Assembly: GCA_002839765.1 (NCBI GenBank)
Contig: PGYR01000024.1
Span: forward strand, 1 to 40,243
DNA: 40,243 nt
Source of the DNA: Ignavibacteriae bacterium HGW-Ignavibacteriae-4
GTDB taxonomy: Bacteria > Bacteroidota > Ignavibacteria > Kapaibacteriales > UBA2268
Direction: 5' to 3'
The notes beneath the pieces are model-generated. The model did not search any database and had not been told where the DNA came from. It saw nothing but the letters and a program-made list of their open reading frames with translations. Made by a program: the position numbers and the translations under genes. This document shows, in pieces, positions 8,066 to 17,400 of the stretch. The stretch's first letter is position 1. Each line of letters begins with the position of its first letter.

Positions 8066-8722
8066 CTATTTCGAGAATACAATTCGTTTTCGAATATTAA
8101 AATACTTATTTCTAAGTACTAAAAAATAAATTCCACTATTAAGTGATTGATTATTCAAATTAATTGAATATTTATTCTCACCTAATTTAGATTCTACTCT
8201 CTCAGAAATCAATAAACTCCCATTAGAATTAAAGACTTCTAATTGGCTATTTTCAGGATAATTTGAAGTATAACTTAAATTTACAATTCCTTTTGATGGT
8301 GTTGGATAAATTATTGAGTGGCTATTTACATAATCATTTTCTACTGATGAAACAGTTGGTTTACTAGAAGGATCCCAAGGCTTTGTTATTAATGTTGAAT
8401 TTCCAGGATTTGCTTGGCCTTGTGCCCATTGACCATCAGCATCCTGTAATTCTTCACCATTCGTAAATCCATCTCCGTCGGAATCAATGTTAAAAATTAA
8501 ATCCCACCTTACTTTTGCAGTCGAAATTGGTTGTCCTAAATTATCATAAACAGTTTCACCGAAAGGAGTTCTTTGTCCTCCTCCATAGGGACTTACATGA
8601 CAACTAGTGCATTGGAACTTATTTCCATTAGGAATCTGATTTACCCTAAAATCTCGTGTAAATGATTCACTAACGAATGAAAGAAAAAGTGTAATAAGCA
8701 GAAAGTAAAAAATCTTTCTCAT
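8066..8722 (-). CDS. Secreted temptin-like CXXCH protein with type IX sorting domain (paralogue 2)
   Basis: This 218-residue paralogue of the 7163-7807 product has the same order of parts. They are a signal peptide (MRKIFYFLLITLFLSFVSES), IPNG, CTSCH with C38, C41 and H42 at the same positions, GGGQRTPFG, KVRWDLIFNI, DSDGDGFTNGEELQDADGQW, and a C-terminal sorting domain. The last 99 residues differ from the paralogue at only 9 positions, while the N-terminal functional part is much more diverged and has a 2-residue insertion. It is probably surface-attached or secreted by the type IX system. Whether it binds haem, calcium or both is not shown by sequence. The two genes each have a terminator and are probably separate transcripts. 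Confidence 0.75.
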   Translation of the reverse strand: MRKIFYFLLITLFLSFVSESFTRDFRVNQIPNGNKFQCTSCHVSPYGGGQRTPFGETVYDNLGQPISTAKVRWDLIFNIDSDGDGFTNGEELQDADGQWAQGQANPGNSTLITKPWDPSSKPTVSSVENDYVNSHSIIYPTPSKGIVNLSYTSNYPENSQLEVFNSNGSLLISERVESKLGENKYSINLNNQSLNSGIYFLVLRNKYFNIRKRIVFSK

Positions 8723-8789
8723 AAATAATCCTTAATATTTTGTTTAATCTCAGTTGTAATGACAACTATATAACAAAAAAGTTACAAAT

Positions 8790-9836
8790 TTATTCGGGAG
8801 AACCCATTATTCTAGCAAATATTTGTGTATCTGGGAAATGCTCGAAGATAAGTTTTAGTAAAACTAAAAGTGGAATAGATATAATCATACCTGCAATACC
8901 CCATATATAACCCCAAAATACTAATCCAAATATAACAGTAAGTGTATTGAGTTTAAGTCTATCTCCAGTTATTATAGGTTCAACGAGATTACCCATAACC
9001 ATTTGAATTGATGATAGTATGACTAATAAAAAGATAACGGGTTGAAAAGTATCAAATTGAATAAAAGCCATGAGAACAGGTGGAATTGTGGCAAGTATAG
9101 ATCCAATAGAAGGAATGAAATTCAATAAGAAAGCAATGAAACCGAAGAAAAATGCAAAATTCAAATCAAAGAATAGACATGTTACATATACCAATATACC
9201 TGTAAATAAACTAATTAGAGTTTTTATCATTAGATAGGAAAGTATAGAACTTTGAATTCTACTCATATTCTCAATTAAAGTAGAATCTGTATCACCTTTA
9301 ACATGTGCTATATACAAATCATAGTCAGCTAATCCTATAAGAAGTACAACATAATAAAGAAAGAACATAACGAATGAACCAGATAATGAACTAAGGAAAT
9401 TAGCTAACCCTGGTAAAGTAGCAGGAATACCATACTCATTGACTAGATATTCGAGATTTATCTTCTTATCTGCAGTTGATATTGCAGTTCCAAAATTTGT
9501 ATTTATCCATACTACAACATTCTTTATTCTCATATTAAGCTTTTCTATTAGGAAATCTTGATTTTCAATAATAGATTGAACGGCTTCGTTCAAAATAGAA
9601 TATATTGCAAAGACTATAAGTAAAGTAATGATCGTAACAGTTGGGAATATAAGCCACTTCGGAGCTTTAAACTTTTGAAGGAATCCAACTAATGGTTGGA
9701 ACATCAAGGCAATTAGAATTGCTAATGCTAATGGAACTAATATACCTGATAGTTCCTTTAGCAAATACATAACTAAAACAAAAAGAAATGCAAAAAGTAT
9801 GTTTTTGATTGAATTTAGATGCGATTCAGTATTCAT
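8790..9836 (-). CDS. AI-2E/PerM family membrane transporter
   Basis: The 348-residue protein has the standard AI-2E family layout. Two N-terminal helices with LLKELSGILVPLALAILIAL are followed by VGFLQKF, a third helix, and a soluble loop of about 70 residues. A C-terminal helical bundle then contains IPSIGSILATIPPVLMAFIQF, the region around NLVEPIITGDRLKLN, and GLVFWGYIWGIAGMIISIPLL. Members export diverse small molecules or act as Na+(Li+)/H+ antiporters; the quorum-signal name is historical, and no substrate can be inferred here. The gene is divergent from gyrA and 67 bp downstream of the 8722 start. I see no operon partner. Confidence 0.88.
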   Translation of the reverse strand: MNTESHLNSIKNILFAFLFVLVMYLLKELSGILVPLALAILIALMFQPLVGFLQKFKAPKWLIFPTVTIITLLIVFAIYSILNEAVQSIIENQDFLIEKLNMRIKNVVVWINTNFGTAISTADKKINLEYLVNEYGIPATLPGLANFLSSLSGSFVMFFLYYVVLLIGLADYDLYIAHVKGDTDSTLIENMSRIQSSILSYLMIKTLISLFTGILVYVTCLFFDLNFAFFFGFIAFLLNFIPSIGSILATIPPVLMAFIQFDTFQPVIFLLVILSSIQMVMGNLVEPIITGDRLKLNTLTVIFGLVFWGYIWGIAGMIISIPLLVLLKLIFEHFPDTQIFARIMGSPE

Positions 9837-10047
9837 TTATATGCTGCAATATTATTCACAACACAATTTAATTAATAATTATTGATATGTCCAATATTTT
9901 ATCAAAAAAACTTCTGAATATTTTAAACTTCCCTATTATAACCTATTTAAAGCTAATATGTTGATAATTAAGATGGACTTTTATAGTCATATTGCTTATA
10001 TTAGTAGATTAATTTTTTACATTTATAATATAAAGCAGCATAAATAA
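9837..10047. promoter_or_regulatory. Divergent promoter region between the AI-2E gene and gyrA
   Basis: This 211-bp AT-rich spacer must hold promoters for both genes. TAATTTTT at 10010-10017 ends 30 nt before the gyrA ATG and matches the -7 consensus TAnnTTTG except for the last base. No Shine-Dalgarno sequence precedes gyrA. I see no operator-like inverted repeat or small ORF here. Confidence 0.4.
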
Positions 10048-12537
10048 ATGGCACTTTTTGGTAACGAACACATAGTTGTTACGTCGTTAGAAGATGAGAT
10101 GCGTAATTCCTACCTCGATTATTCGATGTCGGTAATTGTATCAAGAGCACTTCCAGATGTAAGAGATGGACTTAAACCCGTTCATAGGCGTATCTTGTAC
10201 GCAATGCAAGAGTTAGGATTACAACCTAACAAACCACATAAAAAATCTGCCCGTTTGGTCGGGGAAGTATTAGGTAAGTATCACCCACATGGTGATTCTT
10301 CCGTTTATGATGCAATGGTGCGTTTAGCACAAAGTTGGAGCATGCGTTATCCATTTGTAGATGGCCAAGGTAACTTTGGCTCTGTAGATGGTGATTCTCC
10401 TGCTGCAATGCGTTATACTGAAACTAGATTAACAAACATTGCTACTGAGATGTTGCGAGACATTGATAAAAACACTGTAGATTTCAGAGCAAACTTTGAT
10501 GAATCTTTAGAAGAACCAACAGTATTGCCTTCTGTAGTACCTTCACTTTTGATGAATGGATCTTCTGGTATTGCCGTTGGTATGGCTACAAACATTCCTC
10601 CCCATAATCTAAGAGAAGTATGTGCAGGTTTACAAGCGCTACTAGATAATCCGAACATAACATCTGAAGAGATGATCCAATATGTACCGGCACCTGATTT
10701 CCCAACTGGTGGTATAATCTATGGTTATAAAGGTGTTCAAGAAGCAATTACTACTGGTAGAGGAAAGATAAAGGTTCGAGCAAAAGCAAGTATAGAAGAA
10801 AACCATACTGGCTCAAAGCAAGCAATAATTGTCCATGAACTACCATACCAAGTAAACAAAGCAAATCTAATTGAAAAAATTGCAGATTTAGTAAGGAATA
10901 AAGTTCTCGAAGGTATCTCAGATATAAGAGATGAGTCTGATAGAGATGGATTGAGAGTTGTTATAGAATTGAAAAGAGACGCTATTGCATTAGTAGTGTT
11001 AAATATGCTTTTCAAATACACTCAAATGCAAGTTACATTTGGTGCTATTTTATTAGCACTAGACAAAGGCCGTCCGAAAGTAATGACCATCAAAGAGATG
11101 ATGGAGAAATTCCTAGCTCATAGAAATGAAGTTATTGTTAGAAAGACACAATATGAACTTGATGCAGCCGAGAAAAGAGCTCATATTTTAGAAGGTTTTA
11201 TAATAGCATTAGATAATATCGACGCTGTTATTAAAACTATTAGAGAATCTAAAGACCCAAATGCGGCATCTACCCTATTACAAGAAAGATTTGCATTATC
11301 TGTTATTCAAGCAAAAGCAATATTAGAAATGCGTTTGCAAAGATTAACTGGTCTAGAGATTGATAAGATAAGAGATGAATATCGTGAGGTACTTCAAACT
11401 ATCGAAAGATTACAATCTATTCTTGCAAATAAAGAACTACAAATACAGATTATTTCTGATGAATTAAAAGAAATGTCTGATAAATATGGTGATGATAGAA
11501 GAACTGAAATTGTATATGATGCAGATGATTTTGCTATTGAAGACATAATAGCTGATGAAGATGTAATCGTAACAATCACTAGAAATGGTTTGATAAAGAG
11601 AACAAAAGTATCTAATTATAGAAAACAGAATAAAGGTGGTCGTGGCTCAAAAGGGACAGGTACACATGATGATGATTTCGTAGAACAAGTTTTCCAAGCA
11701 TCAACTCATAATAATTTATTATTCTTTACAGACAAAGGTAAAGTCTATAAGATTAAAGTTTATGATTTACCTGAAGGGAGTAGAACTTCAAAAGGTCGCT
11801 CTTTGGCTAATGTTATAATGAAAGATCCAGATGAAGTAGTGACTGCATTCCAAGCAGTTGTCGATTTCGATGCTAAGGATGCATATATCATAATGTGTAC
11901 AAAACATGGAACAATTAAGAAAACTGAACTATCAGCTTTTGCTAATATCCGTCAGAATGGAATAATTGCAATTGGACTAAGAGATGATGACAAAATGATA
12001 GGTGCTATGCTAACTAATGGTGACTATCAAGTTGTTTTAGCTACTCATCATGGTATTGCTTGCCGATTTATGGAAAGTGAAATACGTGATATGGGTAGAA
12101 CAGCTCAAGGTGTTAGAGGTATCAGACTTTCTAAAGATGATTATGTTGTATCTATGGTAGTTGTAAGACGAAATGATGCACAACTATTGATAATTGGTGA
12201 AAATGGTTACGGTAAGAGAACGGCACTCAACGAATTTAGATTGACAAAACGTGGTGCTAAAGGCGTAATAGCAATGAATTTGACTGCTAAGACAGGTAAA
12301 GTTGTTGGTATGATGACTGTTCTTGATAATCAAGATCTAATAGTTATCACGACTAAAGGTATTTTAATTAGACAGAATATCCGTGATATAAGAACAATTG
12401 GAAGAAATACACAAGGTGTGAAACTAATTAGATTAGACAGTGGAGATCAGATTTCTGACTTTACAATTGTAAATGAAGACGAAGATATTGACAATGACGA
12501 TATACAAGAAGCTGACAACCAAGATACACTTCTTTAA
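10048..12537 (+). CDS. gyrA: DNA gyrase subunit A
   Basis: The 829-residue protein is full length. The active-site tyrosine is Y123 in [10 protein letters not shown]. The quinolone-resistance region reads [13 protein letters not shown], with S84 and D88 equivalent to E. coli S83 and D87, so it is wild type at the usual resistance positions. The C-terminal beta-pinwheel carries a GyrA-box variant, NKGGRGSKG (canonical QRRGGKG), near residue 533, which marks it as gyrase rather than topoisomerase IV. It ends in an acidic tail rich in D, E and N, as in gyrases whose supercoiling is tuned by that tail. With GyrB it introduces negative supercoils using ATP. The barrel gene begins one base after its stop. 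Confidence 0.97.
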   Translation: MALFGNEHIVVTSLEDEMRNSYLDYSMSVIVSRALPDVRDGLKPVHRRILYAMQELGLQPNKPHKKSARLVGEVLGKYHPHGDSSVYDAMVRLAQSWSMRYPFVDGQGNFGSVDGDSPAAMRYTETRLTNIATEMLRDIDKNTVDFRANFDESLEEPTVLPSVVPSLLMNGSSGIAVGMATNIPPHNLREVCAGLQALLDNPNITSEEMIQYVPAPDFPTGGIIYGYKGVQEAITTGRGKIKVRAKASIEENHTGSKQAIIVHELPYQVNKANLIEKIADLVRNKVLEGISDIRDESDRDGLRVVIELKRDAIALVVLNMLFKYTQMQVTFGAILLALDKGRPKVMTIKEMMEKFLAHRNEVIVRKTQYELDAAEKRAHILEGFIIALDNIDAVIKTIRESKDPNAASTLLQERFALSVIQAKAILEMRLQRLTGLEIDKIRDEYREVLQTIERLQSILANKELQIQIISDELKEMSDKYGDDRRTEIVYDADDFAIEDIIADEDVIVTITRNGLIKRTKVSNYRKQNKGGRGSKGTGTHDDDFVEQVFQASTHNNLLFFTDKGKVYKIKVYDLPEGSRTSKGRSLANVIMKDPDEVVTAFQAVVDFDAKDAYIIMCTKHGTIKKTELSAFANIRQNGIIAIGLRDDDKMIGAMLTNGDYQVVLATHHGIACRFMESEIRDMGRTAQGVRGIRLSKDDYVVSMVVVRRNDAQLLIIGENGYGKRTALNEFRLTKRGAKGVIAMNLTAKTGKVVGMMTVLDNQDLIVITTKGILIRQNIRDIRTIGRNTQGVKLIRLDSGDQISDFTIVNEDEDIDNDDIQEADNQDTLL

Positions 12538-12538
12538 G

Positions 12539-14425
12539 ATGAAGATTGGAATAAATAATAATAACGCTGGGATAATTATATTTCTCAGCGTTTTTTTTGT
12601 TTCTTTTAATACAGCTTTATCCGTGACTAAAGATTCTATTACTTATGTAAAGCCAAATGAATATCATGGCTTATTATTGAATGATACTTCCAATTCAATC
12701 GAAAAATATGAGATACAACGATTGAATTATAGTACATTATACGATATACTAAACACAAGAAATGAACTTTTCGGAATGTCACTTGGACTAAATGGACATT
12801 ATAATAATTTTTTGAGTTATGGTGCTATTGATAATAATATAGAACTAGGTATAAATGGACGTAGTCTAACTAATTATTACAATGGTAAATATAATTTAGA
12901 GAATTATTCCCCAGAATTTTTTGAACGAATAGAGATTCTTAAAGGATCAGATGCAGCAGTTCTATCTGGTCATCCAAATAATACATTTTTGAATTTTCAA
13001 GAAATTATCTACAATACAAAAATTCCATTTACTAGGCTTTGGTACGCACAAGAGGGCGGTTCATTTATTAGTGCAGATGCCATATTTAGCCAGAATTTTT
13101 CAAAAGGGTGGAACTTTACTTTTGGTTTCAAAAAAATGGATGATAGACTTGCTTTTGACAATATGTCTACTGATTATTGGAATCTTAGGTTTATACTAAG
13201 GTATAATATTGACTCTACTTCTTCCCTATCAATTTCTGATAACTTTACTAATAATAAGACCATAACAAGTGGTGGATCAGATCCCGAGCAATCTTTGAAT
13301 ATGTATAATCCTATAAACTCTTCACCTTATTATGGTAAGATACAAATGAGGAATTTTAGACACGATTTGAATGTTACTTACAGTAAGAAAATGAATTTCT
13401 TTAACATTACTAATACTACTTATCTGACTAGTGATATTAATGAAAGAGCTCTTCCTAGATTTGATGAGTCAGATACTTTAGGAAATACTAGTAATACTGA
13501 GACTCAAATTGGAAATAGAATTAATTTAGATTTTACTTTCGATAATATTGAATTCAAAGCTGGCTCCAACATTAATACATTCAATTCTGAAGGTACTAAC
13601 TTCTTTACTGAATATAGTGGTGTTAATTGGAATTTATATTCAAGAGCAGAACTAAAGTTTACAAAATCAACCAGTATTTCTGGAGGTATAAACTATGGGG
13701 ATGATTCTAAGAATGGATTTATCGGATTTGGAGAAAGGCTTGAACACAGACTAAATGAGAATTCATCAATCTATTTGGATCATTCTTTTATTTCTAAAAA
13801 TGGTCTTATTTATAGTAATGATTTAGAAAATGAAAAGACAAATCTATTTATAGCTGGACTTAATTTAGAAACGATAAAAATAGAAGGTTATTACAGAATA
13901 GTCAATTCACCTATATTCAATAGATTAGTGAATGAATTTTATACTGAGCAATATAATATATCTGATTATCAAGCTTTTGGAGGCTCAGCTTCTTATAGAG
14001 AACAAGTATTAACAGATTTATTTGATAAAAATGATAAGATTGATTTAAGACTACAAACTAGGATAAATGTAATAGTTGGTAATGACGAATTAAAAAATTA
14101 CTATCCACTTTTCACTTTTAATGCTGGATTGAATTATATGTTAATGATTAATAAAAGTGAATTGAATATTGGTTTCAAAGCCGGTTTATTAGATTCAAAA
14201 ACTGCTCCTAGATTTATTCCAATATCAAATAGCTATATAACGACTACTAATAATGTCGGTATTCAAACAACAGGTTTAAATATTTATTCAATAATGAAAC
14301 TGGGAAATGCATTCGTCAAAATAGAATGGGAGAATCTTCTAAATGCTAATTATTATAATGTTGCATATTATCCCGAGCGTGGTCAAATAGTCAAACTTTC
14401 AGTCGTTTGGTCATTTTTTGATTAA
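12539..14425 (+). CDS. TonB-receptor-like outer-membrane beta-barrel with reduced plug
   Basis: The ATG at 12539 is chosen because it directly precedes a signal peptide (IIIFLSVFFVSFNTALS); upstream in-frame ATGs lie inside gyrA. The 628-residue protein has a plug-like segment at about residues 45-135 (YDILNTRNELFGMS, NIELGINGRSL, FFERIEILKGSDAAVLSG). The rest, from about residue 145 to the end, alternates strands and loops rich in Y, N, F and T. It finishes ENLLNANYYNVAYYPERG then VVWSFFD, like TonB-dependent receptor barrels. No TonB box or carboxypeptidase-like domain is seen and the plug is short, so it may be a TonB-receptor relative rather than a true transporter. Codons 9-18 form a terminator-like hairpin. 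Confidence 0.72.
   Translation: MKIGINNNNAGIIIFLSVFFVSFNTALSVTKDSITYVKPNEYHGLLLNDTSNSIEKYEIQRLNYSTLYDILNTRNELFGMSLGLNGHYNNFLSYGAIDNNIELGINGRSLTNYYNGKYNLENYSPEFFERIEILKGSDAAVLSGHPNNTFLNFQEIIYNTKIPFTRLWYAQEGGSFISADAIFSQNFSKGWNFTFGFKKMDDRLAFDNMSTDYWNLRFILRYNIDSTSSLSISDNFTNNKTITSGGSDPEQSLNMYNPINSSPYYGKIQMRNFRHDLNVTYSKKMNFFNITNTTYLTSDINERALPRFDESDTLGNTSNTETQIGNRINLDFTFDNIEFKAGSNINTFNSEGTNFFTEYSGVNWNLYSRAELKFTKSTSISGGINYGDDSKNGFIGFGERLEHRLNENSSIYLDHSFISKNGLIYSNDLENEKTNLFIAGLNLETIKIEGYYRIVNSPIFNRLVNEFYTEQYNISDYQAFGGSASYREQVLTDLFDKNDKIDLRLQTRINVIVGNDELKNYYPLFTFNAGLNYMLMINKSELNIGFKAGLLDSKTAPRFIPISNSYITTTNNVGIQTTGLNIYSIMKLGNAFVKIEWENLLNANYYNVAYYPERGQIVKLSVVWSFFD
12563..12598 (+). terminator. Intrinsic terminator-like hairpin after gyrA, inside the barrel gene
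   Basis: AACGCTGGGA (12563-12572) and TCTCAGCGTT (12583-12592) form a 10-bp stem with one G-U pair and a 10-nt loop. It leads straight into a T run (12591-12598). It lies 26 nt after the gyrA stop, where a gyrA terminator is expected, yet these bases also encode part of the signal peptide of the next gene. Confidence 0.65.
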
Positions 14426-17400
14426 TTGACTTTTATAATTCTATTAAAACTAGGTTCAGCTTGTTTGTTTATTATATCTAATCTATAATAATAGACTCCA
14501 GTTGAAATTGAATTCCCATTTTCATCTACGCCATTCCAATCTAGAGTATTTTCACCAAAATTAGCAGAAGATTCAAGAACTTTTATTTTTGAGCCCAATG
14601 AATTAAAAATAGTCACTCTAATATCAAGCCCATTTTCTTTACCTATATAATCATATTTGAACGTAGTAGATTCATCAAATGGATTCGGATAATTTCCTAA
14701 GTTATTTGTAACGTATTTATCTGATACATAAATATCTAATTCCAGTGTATCCGCGTGATTACCTGTTGCATCTTCTCCTATTACTAAAAGCCTATTCTGA
14801 CCTATATCAAGTTTATCAATTGGTCTAAAAGTAACTCTTGCTTTTAATTCACCATCATTTATTAATTCAAAATTGAACGTATCTACGTTATTGTTAATCA
14901 TGACCTTACTATTAATTCTATTGAATATCACATTATCTTTCAATATTTCTTGTTTCGATTTATCATAAAGATCAACTGTGAATATAGGTCTTTCAGATAC
15001 ATAAGAATTATTAAAAAGCTCTGATCCATCGGCATAAGCTACTAGCCAAGGTTTAGTTGTATCTTCTTTAATTCTGACATCAGAACTAAAACTATTATTA
15101 AATATGAACAATTCATTTTGATACTTTTCAGGATCTATTTCTAAAATTAATTTGTTATTAGTAGCAAATCCAATTGTATTGTAATCCTGTTTTGAATTAA
15201 AAATAGAATTTTGGTTAATTATCGGTTGATTCTCAGTTTTTAACTCCGTATTGAAATTATTTTCAATTGTAAATTTGAATTCTATATTTTCTGCTTTAGA
15301 ACGAGTTGAAATATTTTCAACTGAATACCGATACTCAATATCTTCCCCTCTTTCAAATTCATCTTTCTCAAAATAAGACTTTGTCTTTATAACTGCTAAT
15401 TCAGGAGTAGGTATAAAATCTATTTCAAATTTATTAAATACAAATGGTGCTCCTACACTATCGCGTAATAAATTTAACTCTAGATTTAATAAAGGATTAC
15501 TTTTAGTTTCTAAACTACTCAAATCAGTTACTAAATCTTTACTATCTAATAATTCAATATCTGCAGATTTAAACTTGCTTTCATAACTAATATTTTGTCG
15601 TGTAAGGTATAATCTACTTTCAACAAACTTTTTAGCATTTCCAATATTATCAATTCTAATTTTTGCATTTGATTGAAACCTTGTAAAATCAGTCCTAAGT
15701 TGAATAGTATCACCTAACAAATGATAATCAATAGTTGATTCAGGAAATCCAATTCTAGTAAATAAAACATAACTGGAGTTGAACTGTAATGAATCTGAAT
15801 ACTTAGTACCCAAAGCTGACAAAGCCCTTTTAATTCTAGTTATACTACCAACACTATCCGGACTTTTCTCATAATTCATTATATCAGGAGCTCTTGTTGG
15901 TACATCCGCAGTTGCTAATAGCATATAATACCCATAAGGAAGTGAATCATTTAGAAATCTATCCAACCACCTAGAATCGACAAATATGTCCTCACCATTA
16001 AATTTACTATCCCAAGTATCAAAATGTCTACTCGTAAATGTTGTATCATCAATTGTGTCAGGTATAATTACAATATTAAAACCACGCTGTAGCCTATTTA
16101 AAAAGGCGAAGACACTACTGTCTTTCATATCGATTAAATCAATTATTGCATGTCTTCCAGCTGTTTCGTTTCCTCTTGCTGAAGACAGAAATACTGAGAA
16201 TTCTTTATCATCAAATTCTAATCCTTTTGAAGTTTTTACAAGATTATCATAATTTATAGTATTGCTATTGTTGTTTACAACATAATGTACAGTAGAATCA
16301 ATTTTAATTGTTGTATGGAATTCAATTTTTTGTGGAGAAGATTCTATTCCACTTACTTTTTCTTTACTAGAATATTCAAGTATGTAATCATTATTATTAT
16401 TCAAATTATCAACTTTTATTTCGATGTAATTTTCAAATAAACTAGGATTGCTATTTGTATATACAATCTCGTTTTTTTCATTTTTTATTATAAATTTATA
16501 CTCCTTCTCAGTGCCAGTTGGATTTACAAATCTAAATATTGCATTATTAGATGTGACATTCCAATGATCAAGTGGTTCTACTGGAAGAATACCCTGTGAA
16601 AAAACATTAAATGATAAATCAACTCTATTATTCTGATAATTTACATCATTAATAAGGCTATCATAATCTGCAAATAACTCTAGATTATGAACACCTATAG
16701 AATTCATAAGGCTAAACTCAAATGATAGATTAGAATTGAAACATACGGGTTCAATTCTCTTTATTAGAGTATCTGCTATACCGTTGAAAGTATGGATTAA
16801 TCTTACATTAATTGAATCTTCACTAACGATACCTATATTATATAAACTTAAATCTACATTAACTTTATTATCACTTTCTGTAATTACATTACTTCCAGTT
16901 TGGTTGGTTATAAATATATCTTTCTTATATATAACTATCTCGGGTCGCAATGAAATTCTTACAGTCAGCAAAGGATCACCTAGTAAGACAACTTGATTTA
17001 GTGCAGTTGGAACTCTTGAATTTCTTGCTTTATAAGAATTATAAATTCGTCCTATATTTCTTAAAGGATATTGCAAATTAATAATTGAATAGAACATGGC
17101 AGATGCTACACTAAGAGCTGTTGAAACCTGTGTTGTAGAAGTACCACCTATAACACCAACAAACCCTTTATTTTTAATATTTACGAATTCTTCACCTATT
17201 GAATTTAGTTGCCAAGGTTCTGCAAAAGCAGAAGTATTGCAAGAAAGAGTATTTAGAAATCCATATTTCCCTTGATTATTAAGATTTGGTGCTTCCCAAC
17301 CTGACATATCTATTACTGTTGGGGAACCATGTCCTAAAAAATTAGTCCACATCTTCCCTTTATTTATTTCTCTTTTTATATCGTTTGCCTGTGATTCGGA

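Noticed and set aside
7163-8722. Ordinary class I cytochromes c
   Set aside because: CXXCH is present but no conserved Met ligand or c-type helical layout follows. The rest fits a temptin-like domain, so haem binding is left open rather than called.
12473-12538. Longer start for the barrel gene inside gyrA
   Set aside because: The extra 22 residues are encoded over the gyrA C-terminus in another frame. The hydrophobic signal peptide follows the ATG at 12539 directly.
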